A DNA stretch of 64,000 bases, from assembly GCA_024349245.1 (NCBI GenBank), contig JALDNG010000041.1, positions 682,001-746,000 of the forward strand, read 5' to 3'. This document shows positions 26,462 to 40,200 of the stretch, piece after piece. A model generated the notes under the pieces. It was not told where the DNA came from. It saw nothing but the letters and a program-made list of their open reading frames with translations, and did no database searches. Every line of letters starts with the position of its first letter. Position 1 is the stretch's first letter. This DNA comes from Neodontobutis hainanensis (lineage: Eukaryota; Chordata; Actinopteri; Gobiiformes; Odontobutidae). The position numbers were made by a program, and so were the translations under genes.

Positions 26462-26850
26462 CCTCTGAACATGAATTATCTTTTTTAAACAATGTGTCCA
26501 TCTAGTGGCCAGTTTCAGAATTTCTCTAATTCTGAGGCATTACCAACAATTTATTGTATCTTTATCATTATTATTATTGAGAACGCATTAAGGAGTCACA
26601 GTCGATGTCTGGTTGAGCAAGTACCTAAAAACAATAAAAATGAAAATAAATAAATAAAATAAGGATGACTGGTGGTTCGGTGCAGAGACCTTGTCTAATC
26701 TTCTTAATCCTGGATGTGACGTTTTGGACCATGCTGTAACCCAATCCTTCTCTCACCTAGAATAAAAGCCTGGGTGTAGTTCTTTTTTTTATTTTCTTAA
26801 TCCAGTCTGTGAAAGGTGAATGTCATGCTACCTTCTTGGTTATGTAAAAG

Positions 26851-26860
26851 TTATTTAAAC
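26851..26860 (+). promoter_or_regulatory. oacyl TATA-like element
   Basis: TTATTTAAAC lies about 35 nt upstream of the start codon. If used, the 5' UTR would be very short. Weak evidence. Confidence 0.25.
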
Positions 26861-26893
26861 AGTCTTCAGTAAAGAGGAGCAGTCAGTGTTAAA

Positions 26894-29800
26894 ATGAAAG
26901 TGGGTTTGGTGCTGTTCCTTATTTTGTCATGTTCAAATGGAGAGCGGGGGGCTGCACAGGACGTGCCAGTGTCTCAGGGGTGTATGATGGACACCAACAC
27001 TTTTCTCCTGGAACTAAACCAGGACCATCCAAAGGAATATGCTGTTCGCAGTAAGTACCAACAACAGATCTAACCATTAGCTCCCTTGGAAGAGAAAATG
27101 TATTTAACTCTATTTCACTCACCGTCCCACAAATTGTTACACTTTGGACGTACCTTGAAGTTTAGCCCTCTGTCAAAAAAATTACTGAAAGTCAAAAGTT
27201 TGTTTAACAATGAGTGACAATAAATTTAGCTTACAGTGGAGGAACTAAAGAAGAATATAGATCAAGGGTTGCAGGTTTGACAATGTCATTTCTGAGAGCG
27301 TGTTAGATAAAGAGATAAAGCGACATATAAGTGGCTATACCTGACTGATCCTTCTTGTATGTAACTGTGTGCCTGTTTCGTATCAGTGTATGATGCATTT
27401 GGGAAAATGGGTAGCAATGTTGAAGGCGGAAATACTGATCAGCCTGGAGGACTGCAGCTGTGTCGCTCTGCTCATGCCCCAACCTTCTCTGGACAGTACT
27501 GCCAAGTGTTCCTCGAACAGGTAATCTTTTTGGAAAAATGTCATTATAATTAAATGTCTAAAACAAACTCTAAAACAGTTTTTATTGCAGGGAGCAGTTG
27601 AGTACTTTGTGGGGATATGTGTCCCTGACTCCTGTAAGGAAGAGGAGGTCCAGCTGCTGGTGCTACAAGGTCAGTCCATTCAACAGTGCATTCTAAGAGG
27701 CCCATATATTGGTTAATAGCTGCTACTGACTTGTTAATATTTAAACAGACAGCTTTTACGTGAGACATGTGTCTCTCATCCCTCCTTTGCCTCCGTTTCT
27801 GGTGAACGAGTCGAGTCAGGTGGTGACCCTGACCCACTGTGTGCCTGACACCATTGCACCTGGCATGTTAGAAGTCACCTGCCTGTCAGTACTCTGTTTG
27901 ATGCACAAAATGTTTTATGTTATGTGACTGTTTTATGTTTGCAGAATTTAATCTCCAAACAGTCTTTTTATTAGCACTGAATTTTTTTTTTACCATTTCC
28001 CCTGCAGGTTTCTGTGTTGTGTGATGGTAGCCATTCCTCTGGCAGCCAGTCTGCTCACAGCTATTATAGGTTGGCAGCGGAACAGAGAGGTCAAACCAGC
28101 AGAAGAGTGTTCCTGTTTAAAGACTGGCATTGGCCTTTATGGGACCATGAAGAGCAATAGCTCCTCTAGCCAGGAATACAACAGCTGTAATTCACAGCAG
28201 CTGATGGATACGGGCTGCAGCGCATTCAAACACAGTAGTAAGTACACTTCGCAATTTGGGTTTTTATATGATGACATTTTCTAATTTAAATAATAATAAA
28301 TATTGTTTTTTCACCATGTCCTTACCATACTTATAAATTTAGAAAGTACCATGCCAAACTAAGATTGTCCCTCTTTCACAGACAGACAGTGTGCTCCTCA
28401 GACCAGTTTGTCCCACTGCCTTGAGGCCTTTTCCCTGCAGAAAACCACACAGGGCACGTTGAGCGCCTCCTCATCCATCACAGGAGGAGGCTTTGCATCC
28501 CTGAACGGCATCCGTGTCCTTAGTCTGCTATGGATCATGTGTGGCCACTCAGCACAGTACCCTATAATCACCAGCCTTGGTAAGACACAGCCCTTCCAAC
28601 CAAGAATTAATAAAAGAATACTCCATTGTCATTTTTGTTAATCACTTGTGTATGTTTTCTCTTCATGTGGTTCCTTGAAGACAATTACAAAAACTGGAAG
28701 AAAACATTTGAAAGCAGCCCTCTGTATGTGTTTAGTCTCAGTGGACCTGTCTTTATGGCCGTGGACACTTTTCTGCTGCTGGGGTGAGACCAAAAAAAGA
28801 ACTTAAATAAATCAAGACCACAGGTATAATAAAAATAATTAACCACAGTCTGTTTTTTCTGTTGTAGGGGTCTGCTTAGTGCGAGGTCTCTGCTGAGCTC
28901 CATTAGTAGAGCTAATGACACACTGAGTCCAAGTGTTGTCGCCCACTACCTTTTCAGCAGGATTAAAAGGTAAACACTGTCATAAAACTAAACTAACCTG
29001 TACAAATCTAAGTCAAACTAAAGACAAATGTGTTTCTTGCTTTCACAGGATTCAACCCCTGCATATATTCATTATGTGTCTTACTATAGGCCTTATCTCA
29101 GTGGTTCACTGGGGGCCATACTGGTTTCCTTTTGTCTCCACGATAATGGATTGTAATTCATACTGGTGGGCTAACTTACTGCTGGTCAGCAATCTTCTGC
29201 CTGTTCATAAGATCGTACGTTTAATCAGATCAGACAAACAGCCCATGTATTAAGGTCATACTATTTGCACACTGACTACACACTGCATGTCTCTGCAGTG
29301 TGTTCCTTGGACTTGGTACTTGTCACTTGACTTCCAGTGCTACACAACCACTCCTCTATTGGTCTACCTTTACAGACTGTATGTGTATACAATATAAAAT
29401 TATACTGTTTCATAACTGTGTATTTTACCACTCTTTGATGGTCTTGATTGGCAGAAACAGAGGTGTGTTTGTGGTTGTGGCGGGAGGCCTCCTACTGGCA
29501 ACCACAGTGGCCAGTTCAGTAGTAACTGCTCTATGGCATCTGCCCGTTTTTCAGACGACAATAATGTAAGAAACAGTACTTCTGGGACAACAAGCTACAA
29601 TAAACTAATTAATTTAATGTGTCTTTCTGTTTTTAGGAGATCTGACAAATATGTGTTTTACTATTTAAGACCGTACACCAGATATGGACCATTTTTAATA
29701 GGAATTGTGACAGGAATATATTTGACAACTAAAAAAAGTCCGCTCCTGCATCAAAAGGTGAGACTGTTTGACTGGTGAGACATGCATTTGGTGTCGTCAG

Positions 29801-30656
29801 ATTCATCACAGAAATAACTGGTGCCATGTTGATCATTTAGTGGAAGGCAGTCGTTGGCTGGTTATGCTGTCTTGCCATTATGGCTTTGCTGGTTGGTCTG
29901 GCCTACATCCTCAGAGAGGCCCCCTCTTATCCATCTGTACCACATGCCCTCTACCAAGGCCTTCATCGGCCTCTCTGGGCACTGGCCACCACCTGGATCA
30001 TACTGGCCTGTGAGGAGGGCTACGGGGGTGAGTTCAAGTGTTTTAGTCAAGACCACATTAACTGAGAACAAGTCATCACCCAGGCTTTTAGAGACTGAGC
30101 TCAAATCAAGACCAAGATAAAGAACTCTACTTTTACAAATTAAAAAAATATATGGAATATCAATAAATTGATTGAAGTCTTGATTTAAAAGGATCTTTGT
30201 AAACAAAACGAGTTAAAAACAACGGATTAAAAAAGCATCCGAGACCAAAACCGAGTACAGAGACAACTCAAGATAAATACAACAAGTAATCTTTCTCTTT
30301 TTTCAAGGTTTTATCAAGAGTTTTTTGTCGTCCCGTTTCTGGATGCCGCTTTCAAATATTAGCTTTGCATGCTATCTGACCCATCCTGTCTTCATCATCG
30401 TTTACATTGGCCTGCAGGAGACACCAATCCACTACTCGGACATCAATTTTGTAAGAATTGTATATTCACTTATCCTCTGCCTCATCTCCACTGATTTTCA
30501 GATGATTTGTCCTTTGGGCTCAGTGTGCCTTCTCTTTTTCAGATGTACCTGTTCCTCGGCAACTTGGTGCTCACACTAGTGGTGGGCTTTGTATTCAGTG
30601 TGCTTGTGGAAAAACCCTTTGTTCTTCTGAGGTTCAGCAACTCAGAAACAACTTAG
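26894..30656 (+). CDS. oacyl: oacyl, NRF-6-type acyltransferase-3 membrane protein
   Basis: Fifteen exons: 26894-27050, 27387-27520, 27591-27669, 27749-27884, 28008-28237, 28382-28579, 28681-28783, 28868-28969, 29049-29214, 29299-29378, 29455-29565, 29637-29757, 29841-30027, 30308-30450, 30543-30656. They join to 686 aa in one frame. A signal peptide (MKVGLVLFLILSCSNG) is followed by a cysteine-bearing NRF-type ectodomain (for example GICVPDSCKEEE) and a first membrane helix (about 170-191). The acyltransferase-3 domain runs from about residue 282, with LNGIRVLSLLWIMCGHS, VDTFLLLGG, RPYTRYGPFLIGI and ALYQGLHRPLWALA. These match nose-resistant-to-fluoxetine proteins and mammalian Oacyl. The conserved His in CGHS is present. 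The substrate is unknown. I recall the human locus as a pseudogene; here every exon is open. Confidence 0.9.
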
Positions 30657-30751
30657 AACCTAGACACCAGTGATGTTTGGTTGTAGAAAATGTTTTTTTT
30701 TTTTTTTTTTTTGGTTCTTTACAGTTTTTTGTTCAAGTATTGTAAAATAAT

Positions 30752-30757
30752 AATAAA
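30752..30757 (+). terminator. oacyl polyadenylation signal candidate
   Basis: AATAAA lies about 95 nt after the stop codon, just past a T-tract of about 18 nt. Confidence 0.5.
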
Positions 30758-31220
30758 TGTACTAATACACAATATGTATAAAAAATAAGATAATTTTAGA
30801 AGGATACCCTTTTACGCCTTTGTTTTGTACTTAACACATAATTGGCTGTAACTTTAATTACACATCTTCACTGCAGAACATGTTGAGCGTGACGTGCAGC
30901 AGACCATTTCAAACTGAGAATAAATAGAAATACTAAACTTAAATGACAGTGACTCAGAATTCACAAGTGACTCTGACTCAGCTGATGAGACGCTAACAAA
31001 AGTTTGGAGTGTCTTATGACGCAGAAAGACATTGCGACGTGTCCATTCTGTCATTGTGGCATGTAGAACATGTGCACTGCCTCACACTGTCTTAAGTCCA
31101 ATTGTGCTCTGTGAACGGCTTCAAACAAATGGCTTTAACTCACAGATGACCCTTACTAGTGTTTTCATGCCTGCTGTTTTGCTATTTTTAGAGTGTCCCT
31201 GTCTCAAAAAACATATTTGA

Positions 31221-31268
31221 AAGGATTGCCAAACCATTCAAACATATTTGAATGGTTTGGCAATCCTT
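31221..31268. repeat. Perfect palindrome, 22-bp arms, 4-nt loop
   Basis: The left arm begins AAGGATTGCCAAACCATTCA and the right arm is its exact reverse complement, ending GGCAATCCTT, separated by CATA. The word ACATATTTGA occurs at 31211 and again inside the palindrome at 31242. It would fold into a strong cruciform or RNA hairpin. Confidence 0.9.
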
Positions 31269-33203
31269 CCTTAATTGGTTGTGGAGCATCCTTAAGCTGC
31301 CTCTTTGTGTGTCATCCACACAAACAGAAAGTTGTAATGACGCACATGTCTTTCAGTATTTACCCCGGTCTCCAACCTGGCCCAGTCCCGGCCCAGGCAG
31401 ACTGTGCAACACGGTGTAAAAATACATCTTGCTTTGGTGGAAAGACGACACTGTTCTCTCCATGACTACGTAGTTCCACAGAGCCATATCCAAAAGCCCA
31501 AAACAACATGCTCAAGATGGCGCAACATGTCTGAGACTGTTGGAGCATTTTCAGTCTTTGTTTTGTAATCCTTTGTGTGACTCTGATTAACTTAGACTTA
31601 CATGTGATAACATACTTGACCTCCTTTTCAATACACACCTCATCTACAAAAATGATACGCTGAAACTTTGCTGATGACAGTGCAGCCATTGGCTGTTTAA
31701 TCCTCAATAACTCACCTCACAAAGCATTCAAGTGAAAGTAATGCACACAAAACTCCACTTCTACCATCACTTCAAGACATCACTACATGTGAAACAATTC
31801 AAAGCATGCATGTCTTTTATTATTGTTGTAATGTCTTTTATGTAAATAAAGTACTTTTAGGCTTTCCATCTGAGCTGGTTTACAAACATAAACAAACGTA
31901 CAGTGACTGAGGTTAACGACTTAGTACCAATAGTCCAAGAATACTCTTCTTGTTGCTCCGTATATTTACAAGACACCACAAATAACAGGTGTGAAAAGAC
32001 ATAAAGTTACATAATAAACGCACAGAAAGTCAAAGGACGTGACATCGGTTTAATGGTTTGTATGCTCAGGCAGGTTTTTCTCACTGTTTACTCCATGTAG
32101 TTATAAACCTCAGGTTGAAAGGGTTTATAACCGAGGTCCTTTATTGCAAACAGAGCAGCAAGAATAGTAATATTTAGAGTGTGACTTGTTTTTAAGCAGG
32201 ACAATAATTTAGCAAAGTGGACACCTCCTAATTAAAATTTTTCCTACCAATATTATGAGACAAATGTACCCACAGTGCAGAGGTTCAGACAAGACTAAAA
32301 TAAAAAGGACATTATTAAGATGTTTCCAATAACATTTATATTTAAAAAAAGGAATTGATAATATTCTTAAGATGGTCAATGTCAATCACTTTGTGCCAGT
32401 AAATGAATTGTTATCTGTATCAACATTAAAGGTAAACCTTTACTTCTGTAAATATAAATCTATAAAGAGTAAAGGAAAACTAAGGCTGATTCTATGTAGT
32501 CATTAAACGTTAGCTGAAAGCAGAATGCCTTTATATGGTTACAAAAATAAATAAGCTCAAGTTTTACAGTAAGCCCACATAAAAATGTGATACAGGGGAG
32601 TAACAACTGTGGAGACAGACGTGTAAACAAACAAAATGGTCCTTTTTTTAATGAAAAGCATTATCATAAATGTTAAGTTATTACTCTCAAGTTGTTGGTT
32701 CATGTTTTGCCTTTAAAAAGTAGGCCATTAGTTATGAATGTTCAAGATCGGCACGTCTCCAATATCAGGTAACTGACTTTGTACTTGTGGGGGACAACTG
32801 TTAAAAATAGCCTCTCACCCCGAGTGCGTCCACTTTGCCTGAGCTCATGCTCAAGTCCTACCTCATAGGTCCTTCACTGCACTGCCATGAAAAAGGTACG
32901 TATAAATCACGCACGGCTGGAAATCCCCATCGCGGGCAGGGCAATGGTTTTAATAACTCGAGTGTTAAAAGTATAGAATGAATCTGTCTTGACTCTTGTG
33001 TGATTTATTTTGGAGTTTACCTTGACAAACATTTGGTGCTTGTGATTAGAAATGGTAAATATGTCATTGTTGCTTTTAGGCTGATACTCCTGCAGATTTA
33101 TTGAATGAAAAAATAGTCTACCCTTCGTCAGTTTAATAGTTATTAATAAATTATGTTTACATTCTGTACCTTTGGAGGCTAAGATTTCCCACATCTGTGT
33201 CAG

Positions 33204-33336
33204 CTGGTTGCCTTGCCCTCACAACTATGTCCAACCTGTCTCTGTTTGCGTCTCTGCTGCTTGTGGTGGACAAAAAGAAGTCAGATGTAGAGGCTTATCA
33301 GTGTAGTGTGACTGAGAATAGATCTATTTTGGCACA
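33204..33336 (+). pseudogene. Candidate 5' exon of alpk2 with Ig-like relic
   Basis: The segment is bounded by a pyrimidine-rich acceptor (CATCTGTGTCAG) and a consensus donor (GTGAGTGAAG). One frame stays open across it and contains DVEAYQCSVTENRS, which resembles the F strand of an Ig domain. Mammalian ALPK2 has an N-terminal Ig domain that the alpk2 model here lacks. Splicing to the acceptor at 34090 in that frame gives an early stop, so the segment is more likely an untranslated exon or a decayed Ig exon. A coincidental match is possible. Confidence 0.35.
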
Positions 33337-34217
33337 GTGAGTGAAGGTAAAATCCTAACCCACTTTCTTCTCTTTACTCACACAAGCGCTGACAGCTTTA
33401 TTGTTTTTAAAGTTAGCACAGATTAGAGCCTAATTCACAAATAAAGCATACCAACATGACTGATATAGAGTTACACTTTCCTGAAAGCGGGCTTTGACTT
33501 GAGTAAAAAACCCTACAATGTTAAAGCACTCTAGCACGTGGTGTTACCTGTGCACACATATTAATGCTGAGACTTTGAATTTGATGATGTTTTACAGATC
33601 AAATGCATGAGGCTTACTTGCGCAGATATGTCGTGTGAAACCCCGAGTAAACAACACTAGGAGCTAGGGAGCCACGCTAGGTGTCCTTCACTGCATTAGG
33701 AATGTGACTAATGCAGGTCATGGGGGAAGATGCACTGGTATTTTTCCAGTGTCTGTGCCTCCTCTGCTGCAATCTAGTGTATCACAGAGCATGTTTGAAC
33801 CTCTCCCTTCACCCGCCAGTATCAATGTCAACTTAAAAACAAGGTGAAGACACATGCTTTTGACTATTCCACGTGTCGGGGCAAACAATAAATTAATAAC
33901 AAGGAGTCTAAATCATAGGAATGTAAAGTGCCCTTTAAAAGGCTTTAATAAAACAGATAAACAGATCACATGTGACAGAGAAAGCCATCATTAGACAGAT
34001 ATCATTTACTTTTGAGTTTTGAATTTTTGACTAAAAGATTAATATGGAATAAAATATATTCCATTGTTCATTTTTTACTGTCCTTTACAGGTATTACCTT
34101 GCCAGTACTGACCTCTAAAAGGAAAATGATCTCAGGCAAACAAGTCAATACCAAACTGACATTACGCAAAGCAAATTAGACTTTTGCTAAAGAATTTCTC
34201 AAGCAGCTGAAGTTAAA

Positions 34218-37200
34218 ATGGAGTTCCCCTGTACAGATGACCAAACACAGCTTCTACCACTTATCACAGCCACAGACACTCAAAGCCAGGATCTGGACTG
34301 TGTTTGTCTTTTGCAAAGTCCGTCAGAAAGCATGGTGTCTGAGATACCAACAGAAAACCCCTCAGGTCTATCTGGACCCTCCGAGAAAAACACTAAGCCT
34401 TTACCTCCTCATCCAGCACCCCTCCCACTGGAGCACACCACTCAATTAAAAAGTTTGAACAATGAACCATGTGCTTTTAATATGTCAGACAGTTTTCTAC
34501 TTTGCTCCAAAATTGTTACAACGGATGAAGACCTTAGATTATTTGACTATTGTGACACATCGGAACCTATTGTGTCTCCTGGTGAACCATTGACTTGCCT
34601 TACAACTGACATTGGCTCACCTCAATTTACAACAATAACAGTCCAAGAACACATTTCTCAACCTCTAACACCTTTCCACCTGTCGTCTACACAAGAGACT
34701 TTACCAGAGCAATGTGTTGCCAAGCCTTTGTTTAGTGACAGTTGTCAGTCTGATCAATGCCAAGCTGTTGGTCTACTAAAACCCTTATCACATCAGTCGG
34801 ATAGTTCAGAGAGCAACATAGCGACAGTGCCTCTGTCAGACCTGTACATATTTGAAAGTGAAATGCAAGACTTTATCCTCAGCCCTAATCTAGATCCCCA
34901 AGGGATTAAATGTCAGGAATATGTGCCATTATCACAAACAAAAGCGGCAGAGCCCCAGTGTGATAAGGATCTAGGGGTGTCTGATTCATTCAAGGTGATG
35001 ACCAAATATAACCAGGACTTGTCTGAAGAGCAAGTCTATGAGTCAGATGTGAGGCACAGCATGGAGCTAGGACCACCTGCTGTGAATGCCTGGGATGTGG
35101 CACAAGAGAAAGCAGAGGTTACTGGTTGGACCCCAAGAAACGAGAGTCCTGTTGAACTGTGGCTGGACGCTTGCCAGTATTTGGCAGTTGATGATGCAGA
35201 AGATAGAAATGAGACGGTACAATCAGTGATGCAAGAAGCTCTGTCCACCACCACAAGTGACTTGTCTGTCAGAAGAGACACAGAAGAGACACAAGGATCA
35301 GGTTGCCGCCCCAAGGCTTGTGACGTGATTGGCTGGTCCTTTGATGACAACAAAAGTTGGGGGCCCCCAGTTGAGAGGTGGTCGTCAGTAGACAGCTGGT
35401 CGAGTGCACTTTCTGACTGGGCAGAGATTATCTCAACTCCTGCCGAGGACTTCACAGCCGCCTTCACTGAGATAGGAGCAGAGATAGATGCTTTGACAAA
35501 GGCGCTCGCAGAGGTAACGACTCAGACAGAAGCAGGGCAACCAAGTAAGAAGCCTGTAGACGACCTGGATCAGTCCCCAATGGTTGTCCAGGACAGGCCT
35601 TTAGAGGCCCAAAACATCACAGAGAGCTCTGTCTCTACAGGCGAGAGCTGCCTGTCCTGTTGCCTAAGAGCTGAGATTCAAGAAAAAAGAAGTATTGAGC
35701 CATTGTGTACAACAGAGAATGAACTGTTAAAAATCAGCTGCCAGAATGAGCCCCAGCAACAATCCATGGGTTCACCTGAGGGGATCTCATCTGAAAGATA
35801 CAGTGAAGATGCAGCTGCACAAACTGTGACACAAGGAGCGTTTGAAACTGTCACAGATCTCTTGAACTTTTGCTATGAGTTACAACAGACAGATATTAAC
35901 AATGAAGTGGTCCTGAACATTGTAGAGGACACAGACATGGAGGAGAAGAGTACACCAGCAGGACTCCTATTTAACAAGGTAAGTTGTAGTATTTTGCATC
36001 TTGTTAAAATGGCAGCACACGGATGAGCGCTGTCTCAGTGTGTGGATGTTTATTTAGAAAATCTGAGCGCTTACCACTTATAATATATTAACATTCATCC
36101 CTTGTGAGACAAAATAAAACTACCACATTCGAACACAACCCAATCATGCGTCATGGAAATAACATTAGGAACATTCCTGCTCCTGTCCTTGTCAATGTTG
36201 CCATACTTGTATTGATATTCAGTCATGAGGCACAGTACACAAATTCAGATGTTACTACTCATCTGACTTGTACTAATTAACACCTTGCATTGGATCATAT
36301 GCACACAAAAGGTATTCTGGCCTGATTGTGTTGCTTTTTATTATTGGATAAGTCATTTGGCTCCGGACAGCTGTGTGTGCTGGGGCAAACAGGAGTGCTT
36401 CAGGGAAGAGTGATGGACAGAAATGGCATCTAAGAATAGCTAAGAATTGAATGATAATAGCATGCATCCGTGGCGTGTCAGGACGGAGGCGTGAGAGGAC
36501 AGCACAGCTGAGCGTTGTAACATGACCCTTCACTGCTCTCTCTCTTTTCCTACACACGCTTTAACACAGCCATTTCCCAGTGCATCCCCTTTAAAAACCC
36601 AGGACGTCCAATGGCCTACGACATGTTTTAATAGTTCTGCTGTGCAAAGTATAGTGCGGTTCTTGCCCACTACAGAGACAGTGCATTTCTTATCTGCATG
36701 CAGGACAAACTAAACGGACTTGCATTTGAAGCATGGAGTTTCAGCTTTGGGGCTTAAAACAAAGGTATGTGTTGAAAAATAAGAGTTTATTAGCCTGTTT
36801 TAGTAAAAGGATTTTCTTAATAGCATGTTCCTAAAATAGACTGATATTATAAAATATTATAATCATTGAGGGACTGTGCGATTTTATATAAATCCAGTGT
36901 CATATTTGTTTTATTTGCTTTACCAACTAACCTATACTATGCTAATTCATTCATTCCAGCCCTCCACAGACTCCAAGTGTGAAGTAAAAGATGGACACAT
37001 TTTCTCCTTGCGGGACTTGGGGGCTGAGCGGGACGGTGAAAGGAGTGGTGGCCCGCCTGAGACCCTTCATTTTCTCAACACACTCACTACAACAAACACA
37101 AATTTGGGAAGAGTGGACACTGAGCCTGGTCTGAATGCGCACGTGCTGCCCAACACTTTAGCAGACCTTGACAGAACATGTCAGGGGGAGCCACAGTGGG

Positions 37201-40200
37201 GGAGTCCTAAGTTTATTATTCCATTAGCGCCTCTCGGTATTGGCTCCTCCCTTGTTACTTGGGCAAGCAGCAGTTTGAAAGGAGACCAAGAAGCCACCAA
37301 ATGGGCTCTCAATGAACACAGAGGCGACCCCACAGAAGCTTTTAATCTCTGGCCAGACTCGGATGGAATTACTGACTTGTCCTTGGAAAGTGACGAGGAT
37401 CAAAAGCAAAGTGAAACAGATTCTTCAGAAAACTCTTTGGAAGACCTAAAAACAGATGAAACTATAAAGAGTTACTTCATTGAAAACAAAACCATTTTTG
37501 AGGAAAGCAGAGACCTTTTGAACTTGGCTGTGATACCAAACAATCATTTTATCATCTCTGAAGAAAAACGAGTTGCCTGCTTCACGTTAGACTTGTATGA
37601 CCCTTTTGCCTCTTTGGCCTCAAAACCTATGCCAGCAACAGGACATTCTGCTGAAAGAAAGCCTCATAAAACAGACAAGTCCTCCTTGGAGGGCAAAATG
37701 CGCCCCAAAAAAAAGTCTACATGTCACCATCGTGGTGCGGATGCTTCCAGTAAACAGGAAAAATTATCATATAATGTTGTAGTCGACCAGCAGCCCAGTA
37801 CAATCCAGGATGATCTAAAAGGAGCAGATGACACTGGGCTTGAAAACAAGGAGAGTGAAACAGTGACTCAGAGCGGAATGGTTCCACAGAAAGGAAGCAG
37901 TAAACATCATGGCAAAAAGAAAAAGAAGCACACGGGGAAAAGTTCTGCAGAGCCACTGGTTGAAGTAAAGAATGAGGCAAAAATTGCTAATATAAAAACT
38001 GATGTTTTTGAAAATAAAGTTGTTCCAAAGAGCTCTGATCAGTCAGCTGTTTTACACAAAACCTCTGACAATGCATTGGCTGAAGCTTTACCAAAAGACA
38101 AACAACCCCAAAACACAACTTCCCCAAATGATGACGTTATAAAAAAACGACGCCTCTCACAAAACAAATTTGGAAAGCTAATCAGTTCTTTCGAGTCTAA
38201 ACTAGCAAAGGCAGAGCCGTCAAAAGGAGCAGAAGACAAGGTAGAGACAGGGACGACTCGCAGGAAGGCCTACAGCGAAGTGGTCAAGCAGAAAACTGCT
38301 GCACCCAAGCAAGGTAATCCTCATTCTATCGAGTATTTAATGTCATTAGGCTTGATGTTGATCAATAAGACATATTAATATAAATGTGTGTAAATATGCA
38401 GATCCTAAAGTAGTGCAGCCCATCCAGGCAACCTCTGTGAGCGGAGACCCACAGAGTCTGTGTCTTTGGTGTCAGTTCTCAAGCGTTTTCACTGACTACA
38501 CTGTCACGTGGAGCAGAGACAGCACTGTCCTGGCTGAGATCAAAAGGAGGTATTTAATGTTTTTGTACATGATCATAAACATAACTAACATAGGATGAGA
38601 TACAGAAAATCAATAAACAAAAGGGAATGATATATTCTACATGAATATCTCCACAGAATATTGTAAAAGATGAAGATGCTAGTAGTAGTAGATGCTTTTT
38701 GACATTATACTTGTTTTAAAGTGCAGGGGATGAGAGCAGGGTGTCACTGACCATCTCCAATGCTTCTCACAAAGACCTGGGCAAGTACCAGTGTCAGCTC
38801 AGCAGCAAACAAGGAACAGTCACCCTGGACTATGTGCTCACTTATGAGTGTGAGTGGGACCTACACAATAAAACACCACCTGTTATTTAATAAAAACAAC
38901 AACAACAATAATAATATAATATTAATCTCTGCTTTAGTGCTCAGTGAGATTGTCATCCCCCCAACTCCTAAAACCATTCCATGTAAGTCAAATAAATGTA
39001 TATTGATTTTTTACCAATGGCCCAGTGTTTACTGATGTGCTACATTTTGCAGCTGCTCCAGTCCAGGCGGTCAGTGAAGAGGAGAATGTTAACTGTTCCA
39101 AACTCATGTTCAAAGAGGACTTCTTGTCTGAACAATTCTTTGGAGAGAGACACTCTGCGAGCATAATCACCGAGCAGATCCACTTTGGGGAAGGGATGCA
39201 CCGACGGGCCTTCAGGACCAAGCTGCAAACGGGACAGTTTTCCCTACTACTGCCAGGACACTCATGTGTGCTGAAAGTGCACAACGCTATCAGCTACGGA
39301 ACTAAGAACAACGAGGAGCTGGTGCAGAAAAACTTCAACTTAGCCGTGGAGGTACAAGCATGTAGGCCCCGGTTATTAAAGCTATAAAATACAGTATTCT
39401 CAAGTCTAATCTATCACAAATGCACACGAATAAGCTCTGTAAAATACAAATGACCTGTCTGACCTGTGGCTGCCGTACCGCTCTAGTGGAAAACGCAGAT
39501 AAACAGAAGATGGGACACAAAAAGGCCTATTGCTCATAAATTCTGCATAGTATAATACTAGTGACTAATTGATTACTTTTTAGGAACATTTCCAACTAAG
39601 ACACATTCAGCAAAGCACTAAAAAAACAACTGCAGCTCCCTTTAAAGCCACTGTAGGAAAAGAACAACAGACATTTTAAATATAAAACTAAATTATATTA
39701 ATTTAAACTAATGCAGTTAACTTGTTCGATGTTGCATAAAAAATATCCTTATTTAAAAAAAACATTGTTAATGATGCCCAATGATTGAATGTGAATAAAA
39801 GTCCATTTTTATTCTTTACTGTAGGAGTGTCAGGTCCAGAACACAGCAAGGGAGTACATCAAGGCATATACTGCTGTGGCTCAGTCTTTTGAGTCTTTTG
39901 GACAAGTCCCAGAGTAAGAACCAGATATTCTTACTTATTCTTACAATATTCTTATATTGCCGTCTGCATCTGTGCACAGTAAGATTTTACTGTAACTAAA
40001 CCACTGTTTATTATGCTTTCTAAAGGATTATTCCCATCTACCTGGTCCATCGTCCGTCCAATGACATCCCTTACGCCACTCTCGAAGAGGAGCTGATTGG
40101 GGATTTTGTAAAGTATTCAGTAAAGGATGGCAAAGAAATCAACCTAATGAGGCGTGACTCTGAGGCGGGACAGAAATGCTGTACGTTCCAGCACTGGGTC

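Larger units (their letters stand above)
24359..26893. other. znf532-oacyl intergenic region
   Basis: It holds the znf532 3' UTR, a complete hAT-type miniature element (25230-25955), a short tandem duplication (26419-26461) and the oacyl promoter. No extra coding sequence was found. Confidence 0.6.
30657..34217. other. oacyl-alpk2 intergenic region
   Basis: It contains the oacyl 3' end, a perfect palindrome (31221-31268) and two likely alpk2 5' exons (33204-33336, and a segment from 34091 into the start codon). No malt1 exon was recognised. The rest is AT-rich without visible structure. Confidence 0.55.

Noticed and set aside
31221..31268. microRNA hairpin
   Set aside because: A 4-nt loop with perfectly paired 22-bp arms is too short for a typical pre-miRNA.
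36702..36763. Possible extra alpk2 exon with good acceptor and donor
   Set aside because: All three frames contain stops, and the flanking exons already join in phase 0. It could at most be untranslated.
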